From Methylotetracoccus oryzae (GTDB lineage Bacteria > Pseudomonadota > Gammaproteobacteria > Methylococcales > Methylococcaceae): 64,000 nt of DNA. Each line of letters opens with the position of its first letter. The stretch's first letter is position 1. Below are positions 1-7,122 of this stretch, one piece after another. The position numbers and the translations under genes were made by a program. The notes beneath the pieces were generated by a model, which saw only the letters and a program-made list of their open reading frames with translations, was not told where the DNA came from and ran no database searches. The DNA is taken from NCBI RefSeq assembly GCF_006175985.1, contig NZ_SRSH01000023.1, positions 1 through 64,000 on the forward strand, in the 5' to 3' direction.

Positions 1-129
1 GGCGACTACTTCACGCTCACGCCGACCTCACCCGCCATCGGCCGCGCCGACCTGCTCAGCGACGTGCTGGACGATTACTTCGGCACCCCGCGTGACACGA
101 CGCCCGACATCGGAGCGGATGAACACTGA
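1..129 (+). CDS. C-terminal end of a right-handed beta-helix surface protein (5' truncated)
   Basis: Frame 1 is open from the window edge to a TGA at 127-129 and gives 42 residues. They contain a TPTSPAIGRAD segment and end in TTPDIGADEH. The pattern 'SPAIG...D...DIGA(D/Y/F)E' close to the stop is the usual ending of right-handed parallel beta-helix proteins with a choice-of-anchor Q type C-terminus, which are secreted or surface exposed. Only this tail is visible, so catalytic activity, anchor and length cannot be judged. The family call rests on a short motif seen directly; the surface location is inference. Confidence 0.55.
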   Translation, partial: GDYFTLTPTSPAIGRADLLSDVLDDYFGTPRDTTPDIGADEH

Positions 130-180
130 CCCGCCCCCTGGAGGCGTACGGCTGTCTAGCGCCGTGCCGGGAATGCGTAT

Positions 181-226
181 GGGCATGCCTGGGACCGGCG
201 TCTTCAGGTCGAACCCAGGCATGCCC
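181..226. repeat. Perfect 13-bp inverted repeat
   Basis: Arms GGGCATGCCTGGG (181-193) and CCCAGGCATGCCC (214-226) are perfectly complementary around a 20-nt loop, about 50 bp after the stop of the beta-helix gene. No T-tract follows, so it is not a standard intrinsic terminator. It may be a terminator-like mRNA end, a protein site (each arm itself contains the palindrome GGCATGCC) or a repeat-family member. Confidence 0.6.
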
Positions 227-464
227 GCCGGATAAGCTCTGCTTGCCTGCCGCAGTCCTGGCCTGAACCACGCGCATCTCGCGCGCGCAAGCAGGCCGCT
301 GGCCCGACGCGTCGCCAACCCTGCCCCGCGGCGCGCGGGCCGGTGTTCGGCAGCCGCGGCCTGCTGTCCCTGTTCAAGTTCCCGTTACCGCATCCCTGCC
401 CGGGCAGCGCCTGCCGTCAAGGCATGCGCTCCTAATCCTCGGCAAACTGCCAGTTAGTCGTGCA

Positions 465-499
465 ACCGGGTAACGCGAGCCAGTCCCCGGTTTACCGGT
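465..499. repeat. Hairpin with bulged G in the gene-free region
   Basis: ACCGG(G)TAA at 465-473 pairs with TTACCGGT at 492-499, giving an 8-bp stem with one bulged G and an 18-nt loop. A GGCAAAC segment lies about 20 nt upstream (441-447). Possibly part of a structured RNA; no known riboswitch consensus could be matched. Confidence 0.35.
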
Positions 500-868
500 G
501 TCAGTCGTGGAAGACTTCGAATGTCAGAAGCGATGGCCTCGTCGGTCCTGGCGGCCAGGCACTCCGCAACCTGGTCGGCGCGGTCAGCGCACTCCCGGGC
601 AGTGCGGCAGGTCTCACCGCGGTGGGTGGTCGGTTCTGGAGCGAAGACAGCGCCGGCATTCTCGCTACGGCCGAGAACAGCCACAACTTCGGGAAGTTCA
701 GAGGATAAACGCCTGGGTGTGGCATCAAGAAACAGCCAAACACCCCGGCTGTTGGCGGAGCTACGGACCGGGTTCCGGGCGCAAACGCCCCGGTGGTAAC
801 CGGCGCCGATTGTGAGCGGGTGTCGTCCGCAGCCCGTTCCATTCGGGCAGACTTGTGGGTCGGTCTGC

Positions 869-902
869 CATCACGGCACGGAGCCAGGTCCGTGCCGTGA
901 TG
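869..902 (-). terminator. Perfect 14-bp hairpin downstream of the small membrane-protein gene
   Basis: CATCACGGCACGGA (869-882) and TCCGTGCCGTGATG (889-902) form a perfect 14-bp stem with a 6-nt loop. It starts 12 nt beyond the stop codon of the minus-strand gene at 915-1082, where a terminator would be expected. There is no clear U-tract on either strand, so termination is inferred from strength and position. Confidence 0.5.
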
Positions 903-914
903 ACGGGCCGGACG

Positions 915-1082
915 TCACAGCAGAATGAAGAGGATCACCAGACCCGCGACAACGTAATAAAGTCTGGGAAACGTGTTCTTGAAGCTGCCGATCGACCAGT
1001 CATCGACGATCCTCAGCCAGTTCGCGGCACAGTCGATGTAACCGCCCGCCCGCTCCGCAAGATCTTTCTGCTCTTCTGCCAT
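915..1082 (-). CDS. Small 55-residue membrane protein, probably tail-anchored
   Basis: ATG at 1082 is preceded by GGAGGAG at the right spacing, and the frame runs 55 codons to TGA. The sequence begins MAEEQKDLAERAGGYIDC, has a Trp-rich middle (ANWLRIVDDW) and ends in one hydrophobic helix, YYVVAGLVILFILL, at residues 42-55 with nothing after it. That suggests a small inner-membrane protein with a cytoplasmic N-terminus and a tail anchor. A strong hairpin follows the stop. The family was not recognised. It is divergent from the chemosensory operon and could share its control region. The ribosome binding site, hydrophobic tail and terminator position together make a real gene likely. Confidence 0.65.
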   Translation of the reverse strand: MAEEQKDLAERAGGYIDCAANWLRIVDDWSIGSFKNTFPRLYYVVAGLVILFILL

Positions 1083-1463
1083 TGCCTCTCCTCCGATTGA
1101 TACAGTTAATTTTAGTTATGAATAGAACGCGATTTTTCGCGCCCCGTGTATCTTACACAGCATTTGCCCTGATCGGACCCGAACATGCTTCGGCAGCAGC
1201 GGACATGCGGACACGAACAGGATCATGCGGCGAGCGCCGGGGATGGCCCATACGGCGTGAACACCGAGACCTGGCAACAGATTTGGCGCGATAATCGAGG
1301 CGCTTTGTACAGATGTCTCCGCCATGGACCGCCGGACCGATGACGATACCCCTGCCACTGCACCGAGGACATTCCGCACGCGGCCGAGTGACTGCATCAC
1401 TGAGGCACCACCGTCACCGCTCTGGAGCCCAACCGGCGCCGACGACGTGATAAGGTCCCTGCG
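1083..1463. promoter_or_regulatory. 381-bp divergent control region upstream of the Wsp-like operon
   Basis: No gene is seen between the divergent starts at 1082 and 1464. The part near 1095-1165 is clearly AT-richer than its surroundings. It has a CGCGA-TTTT-TCGCG inverted repeat (1128-1141) and a GTGTA-TCT-TACAC palindrome (1146-1158). Hexamers resembling -35/-10 sites occur but none with good spacing, so no promoter is called. If transcription starts in the AT-rich part, the operon has a leader of about 300 nt. Confidence 0.4.
1146..1158. promoter_or_regulatory. Operator-like palindrome GTGTA-N3-TACAC
   Basis: A perfect 5-3-5 palindrome in the AT-rich divergent region, 64 bp upstream of the small-protein start and about 300 bp before the CheW start. 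Size and symmetry suit a dimeric regulator; no specific regulator can be named. Confidence 0.3.
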
Positions 1464-1928
1464 GTGCTGCTGATTCCCTTCCGGCTCGGAGCTGTCGCTT
1501 ACGCCGTCGATGTGACCGACGTACATCAGGTGCTGCCGCTGCCCAGGCTCCGATCGGTACCGGGCGCGGCGGACTGGCTCCGCGGCGTGTTCGTCTTCCA
1601 GGGAGCGGTGATGCCGGTGGTCGACCTGTGTCAGATCGCCTGCGGCCAGGCCTGCCCCGAGCTTCTGAGTTCCCGCCTGCTGCTCGTCGGCAACCGTGGA
1701 ACTGACACTCACCTGCCGGCGCTGGGCTTGCTCGCCGAGGCTGTCACACAGGCCGTACGTGGGGACACCGTGGCTGTCCCGCGAACGGTCGGCGGGCCGA
1801 TCGGGCCGGCCTATACGGGGTCGTGGGCCCAGATCGACGGTCAACTGGTGCAACTGATCGCCTGGGAGTCTTTGACAACGCCGGAAGTGCGGGCCCTTTA
1901 CCAGACGGACCCCGGCGATGATGGATGA
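1464..1928 (+). CDS. CheW-like adaptor, WspB position
   Basis: 154 residues forming a single CheW fold. It starts at GTG with AAGG (1452-1455) eight bases upstream. Typical features are the opening strand LLIPFRLGAVAYAVDVTDV, a 'WLRGVFVFQGAVMPVVDL' hairpin as in CheW, and a closing 'IAWESL' strand. CheW proteins bridge receptors and the histidine kinase CheA at the membrane array. It is the first gene of a six-gene overlapping operon and sits where wspB lies in Wsp systems; its end overlaps the CheR gene by 11 bp. The adaptor call is firm; equivalence to WspB rests on gene order and is inferred. Confidence 0.85.
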   Translation: MLLIPFRLGAVAYAVDVTDVHQVLPLPRLRSVPGAADWLRGVFVFQGAVMPVVDLCQIACGQACPELLSSRLLLVGNRGTDTHLPALGLLAEAVTQAVRGDTVAVPRTVGGPIGPAYTGSWAQIDGQLVQLIAWESLTTPEVRALYQTDPGDDG

Positions 1929-3165
1929 CCCGGCGATGCCTGCGATGCCCGAAGAACTGGCCGGATTCGCGGCAGGCCACGGTATCGACCTCGCGGTGAT
2001 CGGTCCGGCGACCGTGCGTTCGGCAGTGCGCGCGCGGATGCACGCGACGGAATGCGACGCCGGCAGCTATCGGCGACTGCTCGCCCGGGATGCCGGTGAA
2101 CAGCAGGAACTGCTCGAAGGGCTGCTCGTGCCCGAAACCTGGTTCTTTCGCGATGCCGCCGCGTTCGATCTGCTGCAGCAGTCCGCTGTCGAACACCGGC
2201 GCGGGAATCGCGGGGATGCCCCGTTTAGGGTGCTGAGCCTGGCCTGTTCGACGGGGGAGGAGATCTGGTCAATCGCCATCGTCCTGCACGAGGCGGGACT
2301 GTTGCCGTCACAAATCCGGATCGACGGTCTGGACCTGAGCCGGAGCGCTGTCGCTGCGGCGCAGTCGGCAATCTATGGCCCGCATTCGTTCCGCGGATCC
2401 CAACTCGGGAATCGGGAGCGGTTCTTCCAGGATCTCGGGGAAGGAAGGCGGGAAGTCACCGCTGCCTTGCGCGCTTGCGCCACGATCGCGACGGGCAACC
2501 TGCTCGATCCCGCACCGGAGCAGACCTACGACGCTATTTTCTGTCGCAATGTCATGATCTATATGACCACCTCGGCCCGTCAGCGCACCGTGGAACGCGC
2601 GCGTTCCGGGCTCGCGCCGGGCGGCCTGTTCTTCGTCGGTCACGCCGATGCGCCAGCGGCGGCAGAGGCCGGCTTTCGGCGACATCCGACGGCGGGCGCA
2701 TTTGCTTGGGTTCGCGGCTCAGACGCTCGGCTTCCCAGCCCGCGGCGCGCGACCGAACCGACCAGGCAGTCCAAGACCGGCAAGCCGCTGCCGCCGAAGA
2801 GTTCCACTCGGACCGCTCAGCTCCCGGACACGGATGAACCCGCAAAGGGTTCCGTACCGGATGGCTTGTCCGAAATCCGGCGTCTGGCGGACGGCGGACA
2901 CTATGACGATGCCGAACAGGCGTGCCAGCGAATCCTGCAGCGACGACCGCTCGATCCGGACGCGCTGGCCTTGCTCGGGCTAATTGCGATGGCGACGGGA
3001 CGCCGCGACGAGGCAATCGGCCACCTCCGCCGGGCCGTCTATCTCGATCCCTCGCATCCCGAGGGTCGCGCGTTGTTGTCGCTGTTGCAGGCGCCGCGGT
3101 CACCCGAATCGACGTCGGGCCGAAATCGCCCCACGACCGACCCCGGGTCCGATACACCCGCATGA
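1918..3165 (+). CDS. CheR-type receptor methyltransferase with C-terminal TPRs, WspC-like
   Basis: 415 residues; it would methylate receptor glutamates using S-adenosylmethionine. Residues 1-75 form the helical CheR N-terminal part. VPETWFFRD leads into the catalytic domain, with SAM-binding LACSTGEEIWSIAI and the later CRNVMIYM strand. After a Pro/Arg/Lys-rich linker (about 270-310), the last 90 residues hold two TPR-like repeats (GGHYDDAEQACQRILQRRP and the following GRRDEAIGHLRRAVYLDP). A CheR with a TPR tail is characteristic of WspC. The start overlaps the preceding CheW gene by 11 bp; a second in-frame ATG lies one codon later. The stop shares ATGA with the next gene. Confidence 0.9.
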   Translation: MMDDPAMPAMPEELAGFAAGHGIDLAVIGPATVRSAVRARMHATECDAGSYRRLLARDAGEQQELLEGLLVPETWFFRDAAAFDLLQQSAVEHRRGNRGDAPFRVLSLACSTGEEIWSIAIVLHEAGLLPSQIRIDGLDLSRSAVAAAQSAIYGPHSFRGSQLGNRERFFQDLGEGRREVTAALRACATIATGNLLDPAPEQTYDAIFCRNVMIYMTTSARQRTVERARSGLAPGGLFFVGHADAPAAAEAGFRRHPTAGAFAWVRGSDARLPSPRRATEPTRQSKTGKPLPPKSSTRTAQLPDTDEPAKGSVPDGLSEIRRLADGGHYDDAEQACQRILQRRPLDPDALALLGLIAMATGRRDEAIGHLRRAVYLDPSHPEGRALLSLLQAPRSPESTSGRNRPTTDPGSDTPA

Positions 3166-3821
3166 ACACGGAACGCTGTTGCTGGCGCGAGATCGGATCG
3201 ACCGGCGACCGATCCTGTCCGAAACTCGCGCAGCACCAGCTCTGCGTGAACTGCGAGGTCTTCGCCGCCGCGGCGCAGAGTCTTCTGGATCGCCCGGCGC
3301 CAGACGAATATCGCGACGACTGGGCGCGCTGGATCGCCACGGAACCGGTCGCGGAAGATGGCGAATTTCTTTCCCTGTGCCCCTTCCGGCTGGGCGCCGA
3401 GTGGTTTGCGCTTCCTACCGGCATGCTCAGCGAGACACTCGAAAGCCCGGCACCGCGCCGGATACCGCACCGCAGTTCGTCGGAATTCCTCGGCTTGATC
3501 ACGGTCCGTGGAGAACCCGTGCTGTGCTTCTCGCTGCGATCGATCCTGTCGGTCGGTTCTGCGCCCGCGGCCATCGAAGCAACAAAGCTCTCGCGTCCGG
3601 CAACTCTGGTCTGTGGCGAGGGGCGCGACCGTTTCGCCTTCCCGGTCGATGAAACGGCCGGGCTGTGGCGGGTGGCCACTGCGGAACTGCAGACACCACC
3701 CGCAACCGTGAGCCGGTCTGACCAGACACTGACGACCAGCCTGATCGAACTGTCCATAGGCACAGTCGCCCTGCTGGATGCGACCCGCCTCGCCCGACGG
3801 ATCGAGCGCATCCTGCAATGA
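3162..3821 (+). CDS. CheW-like adaptor with N-terminal cysteine cluster, WspD-like
   Basis: 219 residues. The ATG at 3162 lies in the ATGA overlap with the CheR stop; a longer in-frame extension upstream runs through the CheR gene and has no CheW similarity, so it is rejected. Residues 6-33 carry CCWREIG...SCPKL...LCVNCEVF, a conserved cysteine pattern (CC, C, C-x2-C) typical of WspD-type adaptors, and the CheW fold follows from about residue 65 to the end. The role is coupling receptor and kinase. The four or five clustered cysteines could bind metal or respond to redox, which is inference. The stop overlaps the CheA start as ATGA. Confidence 0.85.
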   Translation: MNTERCCWREIGSTGDRSCPKLAQHQLCVNCEVFAAAAQSLLDRPAPDEYRDDWARWIATEPVAEDGEFLSLCPFRLGAEWFALPTGMLSETLESPAPRRIPHRSSSEFLGLITVRGEPVLCFSLRSILSVGSAPAAIEATKLSRPATLVCGEGRDRFAFPVDETAGLWRVATAELQTPPATVSRSDQTLTTSLIELSIGTVALLDATRLARRIERILQ

Positions 3822-6094
3822 CCGAAATCTCCCTGCTCGCCCTGTTTCGGGAGGAAGTCGCTGAACACGTGACCACCCTGACCCAGGGTCTTCTCGTCGC
3901 CGAATCGTCCGCTCCGGAGGACACTCGGCCGCTGGAGCCGCTGATGCGGGCCGCGCATTCACTCAAGGGCGCGGCGCGTGTGGTCGAACTGGACACGGCC
4001 GTGCGGGTTGCCCACGCCATGGAGGACGCGCTGGTCGCTGCCCAGCGACACGAACTGACGCTCAGCCCACCGCGTATCGACGCCCTGCTCCGCGGAGTCG
4101 ACTGGATCACGAGCCTCGCCGCCGTGCCCGAAGACAGCCTTCCGGTATGGCTGGTCGCCCAGGCGGCGGAGACCGAGGCACTGATCGACACGCTAACTCA
4201 CCTCGAGCGCCTCGGGGAAACCGCGCCGGATTCCGCACCATCGGCGGCAACAGCGGTGGATGCCGCGGCTGGGACGGCGCAAGCCGGTGCCGCAATCGAG
4301 TCACCGGCACCGGCAACCCCCACCCCACAACCCATTGCGAATGACGACACCGATCGGGCCGTCAAGATCAGCGCGGATGTCGTCGACCGGCTGCTCGGCT
4401 TGACCTCCGAATCGGTCATCGAGGCACATCGCATTGAAGCACTCGGCAAGGCACTGCAGGGGATCAGGGCGCACCACGTGCGATTGGGCGCCGGACTGAA
4501 GCGGCTGCGCGCGCGCCTCGCCGACGGTGCCAGCGGCCCCGAACTGATCGATCTCACGGACAGCAGCGAGGCACTGCTCGAATGGGCCCAGGACGCGCTG
4601 GCTCGGAGCCTGGAGGACTTCGACAACGTCTCGCGACGCTCCGCGCTGATTGCCGAGGAACTGTTCCAATGGTCAGTGGCCAGCCGACAGCGGCCATTCG
4701 CCGACGGCACCGCAATGTTTCCTCGCCTGGTACGCGATCTTGCGCGAGACCTCGGCAAGCGTGTGCGCTTCGAGATCTCCGGCCAGGAAACCCGTGTCGA
4801 CCGGGAAATACTGGACAAGCTCGAAGCCCCGCTCCGGCACCTGCTGCAGAATGCGGTCGACCATGGCCTCGAAGGGACGGAGGAACGGCGGGTGAGCGGC
4901 AAACCCGAGGCCGGGCTGCTGCGGCTCGAGGCGCGTCACCGGGGCGGCGCACTGATCATCACAGTCAGCGATGATGGACGCGGCATCGACCGCGACAGCT
5001 TGCGGGCCCGGATCGTCGAGCGGTCGCTGACCAGCGCCGAGACGGCCGCGCGCCTCAACGACGCGGAATTGTTCGACTTCCTGTTCCTGCCCGGCGTCAC
5101 GACGCGTGCCAGCGTCGACGCCGTCTCCGGGCGCGGCGTCGGACTGGATGCAGTACAGTCGATGGTGCAGACCGAAGGCGGCGCCCTGTCGGTGTCGTCC
5201 AACGCCGGCCGTGGAGCGTGCTTCGTACTGCGGCTACCCGTGACCCGCTCGGTCATCCGCGCGCTGCTGGTCTCGATCGAAGGCGAACCGTATGCCTTTC
5301 CGCTGACAGGCATCGAACAGGTACTCAAGCTCGCGGAGACAGAGATCAGTACCGTGGAGGGGCGCAGTTACGTGACCCGGGACGAGCGCCGCATGGCTTT
5401 GGTCCGGGCGGCCGAGATCCTCGAACTGGACGACCAAGCCCCGAGCGGCGAGACCCTCCACGCCGTCGTGATCGGCGAATCCGGTGGCCACTATGCGGTC
5501 GAAGTGGACGAATTTCTGGGCGAGCGGGAACTGGCCGTGCGGCCGCTCGATCCACGGCTCGGCAAAGTGCCCCATGTCAGCTCGACCTCGACGACGGAGG
5601 ATGGGGTGCCGGTACTCGTGCTGGACACGGAGGACCTGGTCCGCTCAATCCACGCACTCGTTTCCGGCGGTCGCCGCGTCGGCAGCCGGAACTCGTCGAC
5701 ACCCTCTGCAACGCGTGCCCCGCGCGTGCTGATCGTTGACGATTCGATTACGGTCCGTGAGTTGGAGCGTCACCTGTTGCAGAACCACGGCTACGACGTC
5801 GATGTTGCAGTCGACGGCATCGAAGGGTGGAACGCACTCCGGCTCGGGGGCTATGATCTGGTGATCAGTGACGTCGACATGCCCCGCATGAACGGCATCG
5901 ATCTCATCAAGCGCATACGCGAGGACCCCCGCCTGAACCAACTGCCGGTCATGATTCTGTCCTACAAGGATCGCGAGGAAGATCGGCTGCGCGGACTCGA
6001 CGCAGGCGCCGACCGCTATTTCGCGAAGAGCGGGTTTCGCGACGACGCGCTGATCGAGGCAGTAAGGGATCTGATCGGGCGAACGGAAAGATGA
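3818..6094 (+). CDS. CheA-type hybrid histidine kinase with C-terminal receiver, WspE-like
   Basis: 758 residues. The Hpt domain has the phosphorylatable His47 in MRAAHSLKGAARVV. An Ala/Pro-rich linker (about 110-160) replaces a P2 domain. Then come a dimerisation helix pair, an HATPase domain (N-box LLQNAVDHGLE, G1 VSDDGRGID, G2 SGRGVGLDAV), a CheW-like regulatory domain (about 475-615) and a receiver (about 635-758) with acceptor Asp in DLVISDVDMPRMNG. Hpt-HATPase-CheW-REC without P2 is the WspE arrangement. The kinase would phosphorylate the CheB and the REC-phosphatase encoded next, with its own receiver as a sink or regulator. It overlaps both neighbours by 4 bp. All key residues are intact. 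Confidence 0.92.
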   Translation: MTEISLLALFREEVAEHVTTLTQGLLVAESSAPEDTRPLEPLMRAAHSLKGAARVVELDTAVRVAHAMEDALVAAQRHELTLSPPRIDALLRGVDWITSLAAVPEDSLPVWLVAQAAETEALIDTLTHLERLGETAPDSAPSAATAVDAAAGTAQAGAAIESPAPATPTPQPIANDDTDRAVKISADVVDRLLGLTSESVIEAHRIEALGKALQGIRAHHVRLGAGLKRLRARLADGASGPELIDLTDSSEALLEWAQDALARSLEDFDNVSRRSALIAEELFQWSVASRQRPFADGTAMFPRLVRDLARDLGKRVRFEISGQETRVDREILDKLEAPLRHLLQNAVDHGLEGTEERRVSGKPEAGLLRLEARHRGGALIITVSDDGRGIDRDSLRARIVERSLTSAETAARLNDAELFDFLFLPGVTTRASVDAVSGRGVGLDAVQSMVQTEGGALSVSSNAGRGACFVLRLPVTRSVIRALLVSIEGEPYAFPLTGIEQVLKLAETEISTVEGRSYVTRDERRMALVRAAEILELDDQAPSGETLHAVVIGESGGHYAVEVDEFLGERELAVRPLDPRLGKVPHVSSTSTTEDGVPVLVLDTEDLVRSIHALVSGGRRVGSRNSSTPSATRAPRVLIVDDSITVRELERHLLQNHGYDVDVAVDGIEGWNALRLGGYDLVISDVDMPRMNGIDLIKRIREDPRLNQLPVMILSYKDREEDRLRGLDAGADRYFAKSGFRDDALIEAVRDLIGRTER

Positions 6095-7122
6095 GAGTTG
6101 CGATCGTCAACGATCGACCCGCGGTCATCGAGACCCTCGCGATGGCGATCGGGGACGCATCCGATCTCCAGCTCTGCTGGACTGCCCTCGACGGTCGGGA
6201 AGCGCTGGACCGCTGCCGCGAAGACCGGCCCGACCTGATCCTGATGGATTTGCTGACACCGGGGCTGGATGGCATCGAAACGACGCGGCGCATCATGACC
6301 GAGGTACCCTGCCCGATTCTCGTGGTGACCGGAGACATCCAGGGTGGATTCTCCCGCGTGTACGAAGCCATTTCGGCTGGGGCACTCGACGCGGTGGAAA
6401 CGCCGACCCGCGATACCAATGGCAGGGTCCTCGGTCGCGATGCCCTGTTGCGCAAGATTGCGATGATCGGCTCGCTGACAAGGACTATTCCCCCACGCGG
6501 GGTTACACGAAAACCCGGTCACTCGCCGCCGATCGTCGCGATAGGCGCGTCGACCGGCGGTCCCAGCGCCCTGTCCACGCTATTGCGGGGTCTGCCGCCC
6601 GATTTGCCGGCAGCCATCCTCGTCATACAGCACCTGGATGCCCGCTTCACCGAAGGGCTGGTGACGTCGCTGTCCCAACACACGGCCCTTCGCGTCGAGG
6701 CAGTCGGCGACGAGACGGCACCGCAACCCGGACGGGTCTATGTCGCGGCTCGCGAGGCCCACCTGATCCTGGATGGAGACGGCCTGCTGACCTATGTCGA
6801 CGATCCGGCCGACGCGCCTCACCGTCCTTCGATCGACGTCCTGTTCCGCAGCATTGCAGCGCGCAGTTCGGTCGCGGGGTGCGGTGTGCTGCTGACCGGC
6901 ATGGGCCGTGACGGCGCCGACGGTTTGCTGGCACTGCAGCGCGCCGGCTTTCTGACCTTGGCCCAGAACGAGGCCAGCAGCGTCATCTGGGGCATACCCG
7001 GCGCGGCAGTCGCTCTCGGGGCGGCGGATCGGATCCTGCCGCTCGACGAGCTTGCGACCGCGATTGACACCCACATTCGTAACTTGCGACCGACAGCAGA
7101 AACCGGAAGGACAGGCCGATGA
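6091..7122 (+). CDS. CheB-type receptor methylesterase, WspF-like
   Basis: 343 residues. The N-terminal receiver has the acceptor Asp53 in LILMDLLTPGLDG. A linker of about 40 residues leads to the methylesterase domain with the serine-hydrolase triad Ser154 (VAIGASTGGPS), His181 (VIQHLDARF) and Asp274 (TGMGRDGADG). It removes methyl groups from receptor glutamates, giving adaptation; phosphorylation by the CheA hybrid should activate it. In known Wsp systems loss of WspF locks the pathway on. The start (ATGA) overlaps the kinase gene and the stop overlaps the next gene by 4 bp. Confidence 0.92.
   Translation: MRVAIVNDRPAVIETLAMAIGDASDLQLCWTALDGREALDRCREDRPDLILMDLLTPGLDGIETTRRIMTEVPCPILVVTGDIQGGFSRVYEAISAGALDAVETPTRDTNGRVLGRDALLRKIAMIGSLTRTIPPRGVTRKPGHSPPIVAIGASTGGPSALSTLLRGLPPDLPAAILVIQHLDARFTEGLVTSLSQHTALRVEAVGDETAPQPGRVYVAAREAHLILDGDGLLTYVDDPADAPHRPSIDVLFRSIAARSSVAGCGVLLTGMGRDGADGLLALQRAGFLTLAQNEASSVIWGIPGAAVALGAADRILPLDELATAIDTHIRNLRPTAETGRTGR

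Larger units (their letters stand above)
130..914. other. 785-bp gene-free stretch with several inverted repeats
   Basis: No frame has a convincing start, codon pattern or recognisable motif. The stretch holds three inverted repeats listed separately (181-226, 465-499, 869-902) and a shorter GC-rich hairpin near 766-785. A 76-codon GTG-started minus-strand frame at 454-684 was judged chance. The structure density may mean terminators, a non-coding RNA or decayed DNA; nothing decides between them. Confidence 0.5.

Noticed and set aside
439-505. Possible c-di-GMP (GEMM) or cobalamin riboswitch
   Set aside because: GGCAAAC and a GGT(T)TACCGG-like end are present, but the conserved core between them does not match either riboswitch, and no gene follows directly.
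454-684. 76-codon minus-strand frame with regularly spaced cysteines
   Set aside because: No ribosome site and no family resemblance; competing plus-strand frames of similar quality overlap it.
2552-3958. Long minus-strand open frame opposite CheR, CheW and CheA
   Set aside because: Arg/Pro/Ser-rich translation with no domain; a typical antisense shadow of GC-rich coding DNA across three well-supported genes.
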